From DAOVRD01 sp964521715 (GTDB lineage Bacteria > Planctomycetota > Brocadiia > SM23-32): a stretch of 64,000 bases of DNA. The number at the start of each line of letters is the position of its first letter. The first letter of the stretch is position 1. Below are positions 17,999-26,291 of the stretch, in pieces. The stretch is from positions 62,001 through 126,000 of the forward strand of contig CAZFSS010000007.1 in assembly GCA_964521715.1 (NCBI GenBank), given 5' to 3'. Both the position numbers and the translations under genes were made by a program. The notes under the pieces were generated by a model. The model did not search any database and was not told the DNA's origin. It worked only from the letters and a program-made list of their open reading frames with translations.

Positions 17999-18415
17999 TC
18001 ACGAACCCCGCTTAGCGGACAGAACGCTGGCGGATAGCACCTTGCATATCTCCTCGCACTCATCGATGATCGCCGTCATCCGGGCGTCCTGGAGCATTTG
18101 GCAGTCACGGATCAGCCTGAGCCAGTAGTGCGCTTCCAGGGCTTCCTTCCGCGCAATGGACCTCTTGGAGATGAAGTCCTTCTTGCTTTGCGCGCCCTGC
18201 GCCTCTTCTACGTTCGCTCCGATGGCAGTCCCCGACCGGAGCAGCTGCGGGAGCATTACACGGCCCAACCGATCGTCGTCGAGGGCGCGGCACAGCTTCA
18301 CTACGCGCAGCGAGAACTCGTAAGTCCGTAGCCGGATATCGGGGCTCTGCGGGTGTCCCGATCTGTCAGCTCCCGTTCTGCCGCCGTGCTGGCCGGGGGA
18401 ATCGTCATTCATCAT
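17999..18415 (-). CDS. Four-helix bundle protein (S23/IVP-like)
   Basis: 138 residues. The hallmark 'SGTAIGANVEEAQGAQ' lies near residues 65-80, followed by 'KDFISKRSIARKEALEAHYW', which is the conserved core of the four helix bundle family first seen in 23S rRNA intervening sequences (PF05635, TIGR02436). Proteins of this family form oligomeric helical bundles; some bind nucleic acid or accompany diversity-generating retroelements, but most have no known role. The start codon overlaps the TGA of the M20 gene as ATGA, so translation is probably coupled. The gene sits between the inverted-repeat arms 17911-17944 and 18406-18432, which suggests it belongs to a mobile or recently inserted unit. 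No reverse transcriptase or transposase is near. Confidence 0.85.
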   Translation of the reverse strand: MMNDDSPGQHGGRTGADRSGHPQSPDIRLRTYEFSLRVVKLCRALDDDRLGRVMLPQLLRSGTAIGANVEEAQGAQSKKDFISKRSIARKEALEAHYWLRLIRDCQMLQDARMTAIIDECEEICKVLSASVLSAKRGS

Positions 18416-18432
18416 TTGCCATTCATAACTGG
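18406..18432 (-). repeat. Right inverted-repeat arm around the four-helix-bundle gene
   Basis: On the minus strand it reads CCAGTT then three NNNAATG heptamers (ATGAATG, GCAAATG, ATGAATG). The arm encodes the last residues and the stop of the M20 gene (PVMNGK-stop) and at the same time the start codon of the four-helix-bundle gene. Confidence 0.75.
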
Positions 18433-19602
18433 CGCGAGCGAAGCAAGCGCCAGGTTCGCCATCATGAGTATGCCCGGTTCGAGCGCGGCCGAGCCGAAGT
18501 CGAACCGCGCCGAGTGCAGGTTCTCCCTCGATTCGACGCCGAGGCTGAAGATGACTCCGGGAGCGCCGCCCTGGTCAGCCAGGTAAAACGCGAAATCCTC
18601 GCCCCCCATCCGCTGCTCTTGCGCCTCGAGCACGTTCCGCTTGCCGAGCAGCTCAGCGCCGAGTTCCCGGACGACCTCGAGCAGGCGCGCGTCGTTCTTG
18701 ACCGGCGGGTAGAGCTCGTCGTCGTGGATGGTCACCTGGCCGCGCATGGACCGGGCGACGTTCCCTGCCAGGCGCCCCAGCGCGCGGCGCACGCGGCTGA
18801 GATCCTTCATGTCCACGGCGCGGATGGTGCCCATGAGCTTCGCCGTGTCGGGGATAATGTTGTTCTTGGTGCCGGCCTGGAAGGAGCAGAAGCTCAGCAC
18901 GATGGGGCGGTCGGGCCGCATCTCGCGGCTCACGATGGTCTGGGCCGCGGTGATGATCTGGGCGCCGATGGCCACGGGGTCCACGCAGTCGTGCGGGCGC
19001 GCGCCGTGGCCGCCCTTGCCCCGCACCGTCATCTCGAAGCCGTTGACGCCCACGTTCGGCGTGAGCGAGAGCTGGATCTGGCCCGGCCTGATGCCCGAGC
19101 GGGCGTGCAGCGCGAAGATCACGTCGACCTCGGGGTCCTGAAGGCAGCCCGCCTCGACCATCCGCTTGCCGCCGGCGCCGCCCTCCTCGGCCGGCTGGAA
19201 GATCAACTTCACGTTCCCGGCCATCCCCTCCCGCATCTGTGCCAGCACCCTCGCCGTGGCCAGGAGCACTGCCACGTGCCCGTCGTGGCCGCAGGCGTGC
19301 ATCACGCCGTCGTTGACGGAAGCGTACGGCAGGCCCGTTTGCTCGCGGATCGGCAGGGCGTCCATGTCCGCGCGGAGGGCGACCGTCCTGCCCGGTCGCG
19401 CGCCCCGCAGCAGGCCCACAACGCCCGTCTGAGCCACCTCCACTCTCACGTCATCCACGCCGGCCTTCCGGAGCGATTCGGCCACGACGGAGGCCGTTCT
19501 GCGCTCCTGGTAACCGAGTTCGGGATGGCGGTGCAGGTCTTCGCGGATCCGTCTTGCCCATGCCAGAACAGGCCGGGCCACCTTCCTGAGGGGCAGCGCC
19601 AT
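18412..19602 (-). CDS. M20-family amidohydrolase (N-acyl amino acid / hippurate hydrolase-like)
   Basis: 396 residues. Metal-ligand motifs of the M20D subfamily are present: 'HRHPELGYQE' near the N-terminus, 'MHACGHDGHVAVLL' (about residues 95-108), 'FQPAEEGGAGGKRM' and, late, 'QEQRMGGEDFAFYL'. It would remove an acyl group from an N-acyl amino acid or a related amide in the cytosol with two metal ions. I chose ATG 19602, which has GGAGG five bases upstream, over an earlier in-frame start at 19659. The last residues lie in the inverted-repeat arm that belongs to the next gene, so the natural C-terminus may have been replaced. Confidence 0.88.
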   Translation of the reverse strand: MALPLRKVARPVLAWARRIREDLHRHPELGYQERRTASVVAESLRKAGVDDVRVEVAQTGVVGLLRGARPGRTVALRADMDALPIREQTGLPYASVNDGVMHACGHDGHVAVLLATARVLAQMREGMAGNVKLIFQPAEEGGAGGKRMVEAGCLQDPEVDVIFALHARSGIRPGQIQLSLTPNVGVNGFEMTVRGKGGHGARPHDCVDPVAIGAQIITAAQTIVSREMRPDRPIVLSFCSFQAGTKNNIIPDTAKLMGTIRAVDMKDLSRVRRALGRLAGNVARSMRGQVTIHDDELYPPVKNDARLLEVVRELGAELLGKRNVLEAQEQRMGGEDFAFYLADQGGAPGVIFSLGVESRENLHSARFDFGSAALEPGILMMANLALASLAPVMNGK

Positions 19603-19702
19603 AGGGGCCTCCGCGCACGAGGAGCTACAGGATGGGACGGCACAAGGGGATGGACACACGGCGCGCCGGAAGCAGCGTTGCAGACGGACCGGTCAGCGGA
19701 AA

Positions 19703-19777
19703 TGGCTTCCCGGCCTGGATTCGAACCAGGAATAGCAGGACCAAAACCTGCTGTGTTACCAATTACACCACCGGGAA
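19703..19777 (-). tRNA. tRNA-Gln (anticodon TTG)
   Basis: Minus strand. The acceptor TTCCCGG pairs with CCGGGAA, the anticodon arm GCAGG/CCTGC holds the loop TTTTGGT (anticodon TTG), and the T arm is CCTGG-TTCGAAT-CCAGG. Discriminator G is followed by an encoded CCA (19703-19705). The tRNA reads CAA, and CAG by wobble. It stands alone between the M20 gene and the coiled-coil gene. Confidence 0.95.
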
Positions 19778-19850
19778 ACGAGACTGCGGCGAACCGGCGG
19801 CGCAGTTCGGGGGAGAGAGAGGCCGCCCAGGCGCAGCGGGACCGCCCGGC

Positions 19851-20915
19851 TCAAGGGGTCGTCTTGCCCTGGAACCAGTCCCATCGCCGCAGGGAGACGA
19901 ACGAATCGCCCGCCACGATGTACTCGTCCTCCTGGGCGATCGTCGCCAGCGACGTGTGCTCATAGACCTGGCCGACGAGCAGCTCGCCCTTCTTGCGGCC
20001 CTTGCCATCCGGCATCACGGAGTAGACGACGAACCTGTCATTCGCCACGACGCCCCGGTCCTGGCCGCCCTCGATGAGGACGAAATCATAGTCGCTGCGC
20101 ACCTCGATGACCTTGCCTTCGGCCTCCAGCCGGTCCGTCCCCGCCGGCCCCGCCAGCAGATCGTCGATCCGTTTCTGAAGGGCGGCTACCTGGTCCTGCA
20201 GCGAGGTGACCTCGCTCTTGCGCGCGTTGACCTCCTCCTGGTACTTGCCAGTCCAGTCCGTGGCCTCCTGGCGCTGGCGGTCATGACGCGTCATCAGGTC
20301 AGTGTAGTCCGAGCGCAACTGGTTCAGGTCCTGCTCGAACTTCTGCGTGGCCTGGGTGAGCTGGCCCTGCAGGCGCTGCTCGGTCTGCACGAGCGACTGT
20401 TTCGTCTCCTCCAGGCGCTTGCTCAGGTCGTCGTTGCGGGTCCGCAGGTCGGCCACTTCCTGGTTGAGCCTGGTGTAGCTCTCCTCGTAGAAGCCCAGCA
20501 GCAGGCGCAGCTCGTGGTAGGTGGGCTCCCCGCGCTGCTCCGCCTCCTTCTGCGCGGGGGACTCGGCCAGGGCGCTCTTCAGGCTGTCCAGGCTCTGCCA
20601 CCCCAGGAGGGGCTGGACCTGCTTCTCGTACTCGGCGGCCATCGCCAGCTTGGCCGCCACGCCATTGTAGCTCTCCTGAGTGAACTTGAAGCCCTGCTGC
20701 GTGGGCGAGATCTGATTCAGCTCCCATCCGTTGGCGACAAAGGCGGAGCCGATCGTGTCCTCAAAAGCAGTCTGGTCGGTCTTTATCGCCTGCCTGGCCA
20801 TCTTGAACTGCTGCAGGAACCAGATGGCGCAGCCGATGCCGACGAACGTCAGTACCACGAAGACGACCAGCGCCACAATGACTCCCGAACCGGAACTGCG
20901 TCTGACGGCGGCCAT
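19851..20915 (-). CDS. Membrane-anchored coiled-coil protein
   Basis: 354 residues. One membrane helix at residues 11-34 ('VIVALVVFVVLTFVGIGCAI') follows a basic N-terminus. A long helical, Gln/Glu/Arg-rich coiled coil (about residues 120-255) ends in a small beta-rich domain ('KVIEVRSDYDFVLIEGG', 'GELLVGQVYE'), similar to the C-terminal OB/SH3-like domains of several planctomycete envelope proteins. Most of the protein is outside the membrane. The ATG at 20915 has GGGAGAGG upstream; the longer open frame to 21194 is not used. No function can be assigned. Confidence 0.7.
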   Translation of the reverse strand: MAAVRRSSGSGVIVALVVFVVLTFVGIGCAIWFLQQFKMARQAIKTDQTAFEDTIGSAFVANGWELNQISPTQQGFKFTQESYNGVAAKLAMAAEYEKQVQPLLGWQSLDSLKSALAESPAQKEAEQRGEPTYHELRLLLGFYEESYTRLNQEVADLRTRNDDLSKRLEETKQSLVQTEQRLQGQLTQATQKFEQDLNQLRSDYTDLMTRHDRQRQEATDWTGKYQEEVNARKSEVTSLQDQVAALQKRIDDLLAGPAGTDRLEAEGKVIEVRSDYDFVLIEGGQDRGVVANDRFVVYSVMPDGKGRKKGELLVGQVYEHTSLATIAQEDEYIVAGDSFVSLRRWDWFQGKTTP

Positions 20916-20971
20916 GTTCCCTCTCCCCTTTGTCTCCGCTCGCGCCCTGTTGCCAGATTCGTGCATATAAA

Positions 20972-20998
20972 GGTATACGCAGCCGACCCCTTTGTCAA
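20972..20998 (-). promoter_or_regulatory. Possible promoter of the coiled-coil protein gene
   Basis: Minus strand TTGACA (20993-20998), then TATACC (20972-20977) at a short 15-base spacing, or TACCTT at 17. The region is an A/T-rich island in GC-rich sequence between divergent genes. Confidence 0.45.
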
Positions 20999-21124
20999 CT
21001 CCACTCGGCCCCGGCAGCAGCCTCGCAGCAGTCGACAACGACGCCAGTCTACCGGCCCCGCGCCGTTTGTCAAGCAAAGGCGGCCGCCCGAAAACGGCTG
21101 CGTTTGACAGCGGAGGGGACGGCC

Positions 21125-23461
21125 ATGAGAATGGACGCCCGTCGCGGATTACGCCCCTGCCCCCCTGAGACCAACGCGTCGTTGAACGGCCCACGCATGG
21201 CAGACGAGCAGCACCAGGATGAGCCGGCGGCCCGGATCGCGGCCGTGGCCCTGAACCTGCCCCTGGACAGGATGTTCGACTACCTGATTCCGGAGCCCCT
21301 CAGGGGCCGCGTCGTCCCGGGCGGACGGGTCCGCGTGCCGTTCAGGACGCGCTCGCACGTGCTCGGGTACTGCGTCGAGCTCAAGCCCTCCGCCGACGTG
21401 CCGGAGTCCGACCTGAAGGAGATAACGCAGTCGCTGGACAGGGAGCCGGTCTTCACGCCCGTCATGCTGAAGCTGGCGCGGTGGATGGCTCGCTACTACT
21501 GCTGCTCGCTCGGCGAGGCGCTGCACGCGGCGTTGCCCGCCGCCGTCCGCCAGAGCCGCAAACGGCGCAGGACCCGCTTCGTGTGCCTGAAGCTGCCGGG
21601 GCAGGAGGCGCAGGCGGCCGCGGACGAGATCTTCGACAGCAGCCCGGCCCAGAGCCGGATACTGCGGACTCTGGCCCTCATGGCCGGCGAGTGCGCCGCC
21701 GCCGAGCTGAAGCGTAACACCGCGACCTCCGAGTCCTCGCTCAAAGCGCTCGCACGGCGCGGCCTGGTCAGGTTCGAGACCCGCATGGTCGAGCCCGAGG
21801 ATGCCCTCCTGGACGTGCCCGCGACCCTCCAGAAGCCGCCCAAACTCACGGCGGAGCAGCAGGCCGCCTACGACGCGATCATCGAGAAGCTCAAGCGCGG
21901 CCGCTTCGACGTGGTGCTGCTGCACGGCATCACCTCCAGCGGCAAGACGGAGGTCTATCTGCAGTGCATCGCGGAACTGCTCAGGACCGGCAAGCAGGCC
22001 ATAGTCCTGGTGCCGGAGATCAGCCTGACGCCGCAGACGGTGCAGCACTTCGGCAGCCGGTTCAGCCGCCTGGCCGTGCTGCACAGCCGCCTGACGGAAG
22101 CCGAACGCCGCCTCCAGTGGCAGCGCATCCGGGCCGGCGAGGCGGACGTGGTGATCGGCGCCCGATCCGCCATCTTCGCCCCGGTCCCGCGGCTGGGCAT
22201 CCTGGTGATCGACGAAGAGCACGAGAACAGCTTCAAGCAGGACGTCGTCCCGCGCTACCACGCAAGGGACGTGGGCATCATGCGCGCCCACCTGGACGAG
22301 GCGCTGGTGGTGCTCGGCTCGGCCACCCCGTCGCTGGAGAGCTACCACAACAGCCAGATAGGCAAGTACACGCGCCTGGTCCTGACGCAGCGCATCGGGC
22401 TCCACCCCCTGCCGCCTGTGGAGGTGGTGGACATGCGAGAGGAGTGGCGCGGCCGGGGCCGCGTGCGCGTCATCAGCAGCCGTCTGGAGGCCTGCATGCG
22501 CGAGAGCCTGGAGCGCGGCGAACAGGTGATCCTGTTCATCAACAGGCGCGGCTTCTCGCCGTTCGTCCATTGCCCGCGGTGCGGCTTCGTGCTCAAGTGC
22601 CCGCGCTGCGACATCACGCTGAACTACCACCGCGAGACCAACGCCGTGGCCTGTCACTACTGCGGCTACGAGCAGCGTCCGCCTGCGGAGTGCCCCGAGT
22701 GCGCGCTGGAGGAGATCCGGTTCGGCGGCACGGGCACCGAGCGCGTGGAGGCAGCCGTCGAGGAGCTCTTCGCCGGGCGGCCGGCCATCCGAATGGACAG
22801 CGACACGACCAAGGCGCGCCGCGCGCACGAGCAGAAGCTGACCGCCTTCCGCACCGGGAAGGCGGAGATCCTGATCGGCACCCAGATGATCGCCAAGGGG
22901 CTCGACTTCCCGAACGTCACGACGGTGGGCGTGGTCAACGCGGACGTGGCGCTGCACCTGCCCGACTTCCGGTCCCGCGAGCGCACGTTCCAGCTGCTGG
23001 CCCAGGTGGCGGGCCGCACCGGCCGGGGCCCGGCGGGCGGCCGCGTCATCGTGCAGACCTTCATGCCCCACGACCCCAGCATCCGGGCCGCCGCGCACCA
23101 CGACTACGACGCCTTCGCGCAGCAGGAATTGCCGCTGCGGCGCGAGCTGGGGTATCCGCCCTACGGCCGCATGGTGCGCATCATATGTAGCGGGCGGCGA
23201 CCCCAGGCGATGAACCAGTACACCGCCAGCCTGGCCGCCGCCGCCCGGAAGCTGTGCCGGGAGATGGGCGACGGCTCGCACGTGCTGGGCCCGGCGGCGG
23301 CCCCCATCGCCCGCATAAAGGGCCGCCACCGCCGCCACCTGATGGTCAAGTGCCCCGACTCGCACTCCGTCCAGCGGATGCTGCGGGAGCTCCGAGCGCT
23401 GCTCAAAGGGCCATCGGGGGTGAAGGTCGTCGTGGACGTGGACCCCGTCTCGATGCTGTAG
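21125..23461 (+). CDS. priA: Primosomal protein N' (replication restart helicase PriA)
   Basis: 778 residues. The N-terminal 3'-DNA-binding domain ('RMFDYLIP', 'GGRVRVPF') is followed by a superfamily 2 helicase with Walker A 'GITSSGKTEVY' and Walker B 'VIDEEHENSFKQ'. The zinc region carries the paired Cys motifs C-P-R-C, C-P-R-C, C-H-Y-C and C-P-E-C between about residues 480 and 525. The later helicase motifs 'GTQMIAKGLDFPNVT' and 'QVAGRTGRGPAGG' are intact. It restarts stalled forks. The start at 21125 has GGAGGGG six bases upstream; the in-frame ATG at 21197 begins closer to the conserved region and remains possible, because a TTGACA/GAGAAT pair overlaps the first start. Confidence 0.95.
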   Translation: MRMDARRGLRPCPPETNASLNGPRMADEQHQDEPAARIAAVALNLPLDRMFDYLIPEPLRGRVVPGGRVRVPFRTRSHVLGYCVELKPSADVPESDLKEITQSLDREPVFTPVMLKLARWMARYYCCSLGEALHAALPAAVRQSRKRRRTRFVCLKLPGQEAQAAADEIFDSSPAQSRILRTLALMAGECAAAELKRNTATSESSLKALARRGLVRFETRMVEPEDALLDVPATLQKPPKLTAEQQAAYDAIIEKLKRGRFDVVLLHGITSSGKTEVYLQCIAELLRTGKQAIVLVPEISLTPQTVQHFGSRFSRLAVLHSRLTEAERRLQWQRIRAGEADVVIGARSAIFAPVPRLGILVIDEEHENSFKQDVVPRYHARDVGIMRAHLDEALVVLGSATPSLESYHNSQIGKYTRLVLTQRIGLHPLPPVEVVDMREEWRGRGRVRVISSRLEACMRESLERGEQVILFINRRGFSPFVHCPRCGFVLKCPRCDITLNYHRETNAVACHYCGYEQRPPAECPECALEEIRFGGTGTERVEAAVEELFAGRPAIRMDSDTTKARRAHEQKLTAFRTGKAEILIGTQMIAKGLDFPNVTTVGVVNADVALHLPDFRSRERTFQLLAQVAGRTGRGPAGGRVIVQTFMPHDPSIRAAAHHDYDAFAQQELPLRRELGYPPYGRMVRIICSGRRPQAMNQYTASLAAAARKLCREMGDGSHVLGPAAAPIARIKGRHRRHLMVKCPDSHSVQRMLRELRALLKGPSGVKVVVDVDPVSML

Positions 23462-23509
23462 CTGCGCCGGACGGGCCGGCCGGCGGCGGCGAAAGTGGCC
23501 GGAAACGGG

Positions 23510-23538
23510 TTGACAAACGAGGCGCGATACGCTATTAT
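23510..23538 (+). promoter_or_regulatory. Promoter of the membrane coiled-coil pair
   Basis: TTGACA (23510-23515), 17-base spacer, TATTAT (23533-23538), 48 bases after the priA stop. It gives a leader of about 200 bases that contains a small ORF and a hairpin. Confidence 0.8.
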
Positions 23539-23660
23539 CCGCCGCGCTGGTATCCGGCAGCCGTTCTCGCCGGGGGCGCCGGGGGACGTAGATGTTTCAA
23601 GCGGCTCAACTGCGAACATGTGTCTCACATGGCTCTCCGAGCGATCGGCGGGAGGAGGTG

Positions 23661-23705
23661 ATGCTATTCTTACGTACGCTGCAGCTCGTCGTTGGAAACG
23701 CTTAG
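23661..23705 (+). CDS. Possible 14-residue leader ORF (uORF)
   Basis: The frame reads MLFLRTLQLVVGNA-stop. It is preceded by GGGAGGAGG, the strongest ribosome site in this stretch, and starts only a few bases after it. It ends 39 bases before the next gene and just before a hairpin that hides that gene's ribosome site. No known leader peptide matches. It may be a true small protein or a translational switch. Confidence 0.4.
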   Translation: MLFLRTLQLVVGNA

Positions 23706-23713
23706 GTGCTGGT

Positions 23714-23739
23714 GTTCCGAGACCTCCTTCGAGGGGAAC
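23714..23739 (+). promoter_or_regulatory. Hairpin masking the ribosome site of the next gene
   Basis: GTTCC (23714-23718) pairs with GGAAC (23735-23739), and CCTC (23723-23726) with GAGG (23731-23734), around a CTTC loop. The GAGGGG ribosome site of the gene at 23745 is inside the stem. A ribosome that ends the uORF at 23705 would reach into the 5' arm. Confidence 0.45.
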
Positions 23740-23744
23740 GAGAA

Positions 23745-24713
23745 ATGGCCGTGAGTGAGCAAGAACTAAGAGACACGATTGCCCTGATGCGCGAGCAACT
23801 GCGCGCCACCGCGGCAGCGCGACGCACGGCTCGCGTCGTAAGCATCCTCGGCGTCGTCGTGGGGTTCTGCATCGTGGCATTCATCGTGCTTAGCCTGTTC
23901 GGCCTGTTCAAGGACATCTCCAAACATCCGGAGGAGCTCCGGGCTGCGGCAGTCGAGCGCATCAAACTGCTGCAGTTCGACAGGAAGGCCAAGCTGGTCG
24001 CCGACGAGTTGATGCCCGTCGCCGGGAAGGAAGTGCTCGCGCTGGTCAAGGAGCTCGACCTGCCGAGCGTCCTCATGCAAGAGGCGAAGCTGATGCTGAA
24101 GGACCTGGAGCCCGTGGCACGCCGGGAACTGGAACGCGCCACACCCAGGCTCCAGGAGTTGCTTGAGACGGAAAGAGGGAAACTGCAGGGGGAAATGCAG
24201 ACAATGCTCGAGGGCAAGCTTGCCGAGCACTTCAGCGAGTCGATCGGCCAAAACGAGCAACGCCTGGCGCGCCTGAATCTGACCGAAGAGAAGGTGGCGC
24301 AGATCATCGAGAGCCTTAAAATGGCATCCGCCGACGCCCTCAAAGACGTCCTCAAGCCGCGCGTAGGAGACGTGGGCGCGCAACTAGAGAAGATAAGCGA
24401 GCTGCTGGAGTGGCTGCCTCCGCTGCCGGAGAAGCTGAGCGAACAGGACCTGCTGGAGCAGCTCCGGGACGTGCTCCTCACCCTGGTGAAGCACCGGCTG
24501 CCGGAGTTCGAGGTGGAACCCGGCGACTTCGGCATGATCAGGGCGGCCGAGCCGCTTCCGCGCGCTGCCGGTCCTGCCAAAGTTCTCCAGCCGGAAGAGC
24601 GTCGTCAAGCCGAGGAGGCCATAAAACGGGCGCAGGAGGAGGCTAGCAAGAAGGCCGCTGAAGCTGCTGCCGCAGCAGCAGGACGGGCAGCGGCGGCGGG
24701 AGGCGGACAATGA
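23745..24713 (+). CDS. Single-pass membrane coiled-coil protein A
   Basis: 322 residues. An amphipathic N-terminus (residues 1-30) leads to a membrane helix at about 32-57 ('VVSILGVVVGFCIVAFIVLSL'). The rest is almost entirely helical and charged, with Leu-rich heptads, and ends in an Ala-rich tail ('KKAAEAAAAAAGRAAAAGG'). The fold would place a long helical rod on one side of the membrane. It resembles the next gene in layout and is translationally coupled to it by an ATGA overlap. ATG 23745 has GAGGGG nine bases upstream. I do not recognise a family. Confidence 0.7.
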   Translation: MAVSEQELRDTIALMREQLRATAAARRTARVVSILGVVVGFCIVAFIVLSLFGLFKDISKHPEELRAAAVERIKLLQFDRKAKLVADELMPVAGKEVLALVKELDLPSVLMQEAKLMLKDLEPVARRELERATPRLQELLETERGKLQGEMQTMLEGKLAEHFSESIGQNEQRLARLNLTEEKVAQIIESLKMASADALKDVLKPRVGDVGAQLEKISELLEWLPPLPEKLSEQDLLEQLRDVLLTLVKHRLPEFEVEPGDFGMIRAAEPLPRAAGPAKVLQPEERRQAEEAIKRAQEEASKKAAEAAAAAAGRAAAAGGGQ

Positions 24714-26047
24714 ACGAAAGGAAACCCCAGATGAGCCCCGAAGCTCAGAAGCCCGCAGGCGGGCTCTCGCAGGATCTCGTGGACGAACTGATGGTCCTGG
24801 CCCAGGAGGTGCGCGCCGTAGAGGCCAAAGCAGCCAGGGGATGGAAGATCTCCCTCGCCGGATGGGCGGTCTTCCTGGTGGTCGTCTTCTGCTACCTCTA
24901 CTTCGGGGTGTACCAGAGGGTCGTGGTGCCAGCCCTGGAGCCCAAGATGATAGTCGAGCTCGCTTTGGGGGCCGCCAATACCGCGCTGCAAAAGCAAGGG
25001 CTGCCCGCGCTCGACTCCAGTGAGCTGGCCCCGGCAGTTGCCGAGAAGCTGAAGGCCCAGATCCCCATCCTCGTCCAGGAGCGGCTCAGGCTTCAGCTTG
25101 TCGCCTGGCAGGAGCGTATTCCAGAGTACCGGATAAAGTACACCGAAAAGTTCAGGGACAACGCGCCCAAGATAGTGGACCAGGCGCTCGACTACCTGCA
25201 GACCGACATGCTGCCCAGGATCCACACGGCAGCCCTGGACTTCGTGGGCGGGAAAGTCGACGAAGTCTTGAAACGGATAGACGAAACCATCGGAGACGCC
25301 GTGCAGCAGGTGATCGCCATGCACATGGAGAGCATGGAGGTCGTCGCGCCGGAGCAGAGGGAGGAGTTGCGCAAGGCCCTGGCTCTGGCTTTCGAGGAAC
25401 AGATGGGTCCCGTGCTCGACGAGCTGTTCAAGGGCACGGACGACGCCATGGCTGAGGTCACCATGCAGATCGACGGTCTGATGGACAGGCAAAGGACCCG
25501 CAGCCTCACGGCGGATGACATGCTTGTCATCCGGCTGATGCAGCTCAGCAGGGCGCTGTTCACCTCCATGAAGCAGGCCCCGCCGGAGGCCCAGGAAAGC
25601 ATCCTGCAGCAACTCTTGGACCAACTGCGCAGCGTCGGAGTGGGCGAGTCGGCCAGGGAGGAGATCGGCCGCGGGTTCCAGGCCGGAGTAACGCCTGACT
25701 TCAGCAGGATGCCTGCCGAGGAGCGCGAGAAGGCCAAGGCGGAGTACGAGAAGGCGATGCAAATGAAGCGGGCCGCTGCCGGAGCCGCAGCAGCCGGCGC
25801 GCCGACCACGCCGGCTATAGAGATACCGGCAGAAGCCCGCGAGAAGGCTGAGCAAGCCCGCAGGGAGGCCGAGAAGGCCCGCAGTCAGGCGGCTGCGCAA
25901 GCCGGCCAGGCCGCAAAAGAGGCGCAGCCTGTCCCGCCGGGCCCTCCGCCGGACACCAAGAAGCTGGAGGAGGAAGCCAAGAAGAAGGCTGCAGAAGCGC
26001 AGGCCAAGGCGGAGCAGGAGGCGAAGGCCCCCGCAGCTGCGCAGTAG
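24710..26047 (+). CDS. Single-pass membrane coiled-coil protein B
   Basis: 445 residues, with the same plan as protein A: a helical N-terminus, one membrane segment at about 46-68 ('WAVFLVVVFCYLYFGVYQRVV'), a long helical region with repeated 'P.l...a.d.v....' segments (residues 80-330), and an Ala/Glu/Lys-rich low-complexity tail from about 350 to the end. Its start overlaps the stop of protein A (ATGA), which suggests equal production and a complex of the two. The pair has its own promoter and a downstream 16-bp inverted repeat, so it forms a closed two-gene unit. The function is unknown; a membrane-linked scaffold is one guess. Confidence 0.7.
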   Translation: MNERKPQMSPEAQKPAGGLSQDLVDELMVLAQEVRAVEAKAARGWKISLAGWAVFLVVVFCYLYFGVYQRVVVPALEPKMIVELALGAANTALQKQGLPALDSSELAPAVAEKLKAQIPILVQERLRLQLVAWQERIPEYRIKYTEKFRDNAPKIVDQALDYLQTDMLPRIHTAALDFVGGKVDEVLKRIDETIGDAVQQVIAMHMESMEVVAPEQREELRKALALAFEEQMGPVLDELFKGTDDAMAEVTMQIDGLMDRQRTRSLTADDMLVIRLMQLSRALFTSMKQAPPEAQESILQQLLDQLRSVGVGESAREEIGRGFQAGVTPDFSRMPAEEREKAKAEYEKAMQMKRAAAGAAAAGAPTTPAIEIPAEAREKAEQARREAEKARSQAAAQAGQAAKEAQPVPPGPPPDTKKLEEEAKKKAAEAQAKAEQEAKAPAAAQ

Positions 26048-26058
26048 CCTCAACGTGC

Positions 26059-26160
26059 GGAAGAGCGCAACCGGGAGCTGAGCTGCCGGCTCGGCGGGGT
26101 CTCGTCCCGTTCATATTGCGTCATCAACGCCCAGCGGGCAGACTCCGGTTGCGCTCTTCC
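26059..26160 (+). terminator. 16-bp inverted repeat with 70-base loop after the coiled-coil pair
   Basis: GGAAGAGCGCAACCGG (26059-26074) is repeated exactly in complement at 26145-26160 and is followed by TTTGCCCT. The loop is far longer than in normal intrinsic terminators. It may fold into a long-armed 3' end, or mark the ends of a small inserted segment. Confidence 0.5.
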
Positions 26161-26262
26161 TTTGCCCTCCCTCCGAGATCGGGCCGGCCGTGTGACGCGC
26201 GGTTCGGCTGGCCTCATTCTGCGCCGTCGCAGCAGACGTTGCGAGCCAACCGCGGATTGCCC

Positions 26263-26291
26263 TTGACACGCCCCTCAGGAATGTGTAACCT
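26263..26291 (+). promoter_or_regulatory. Probable polA promoter
   Basis: TTGACA (26263-26268), 17-base spacer, TAACCT (26286-26291); an A/T-rich TATATTTGTT follows. Transcription would begin near 26298, giving a leader of about 360 bases before the polA start. Confidence 0.6.

Noticed and set aside
17999..18415. Diversity-generating retroelement or 23S rRNA intervening sequence
   Set aside because: No reverse transcriptase, template repeat or rRNA gene is in the window; only the four-helix-bundle gene and its flanking repeats are seen.
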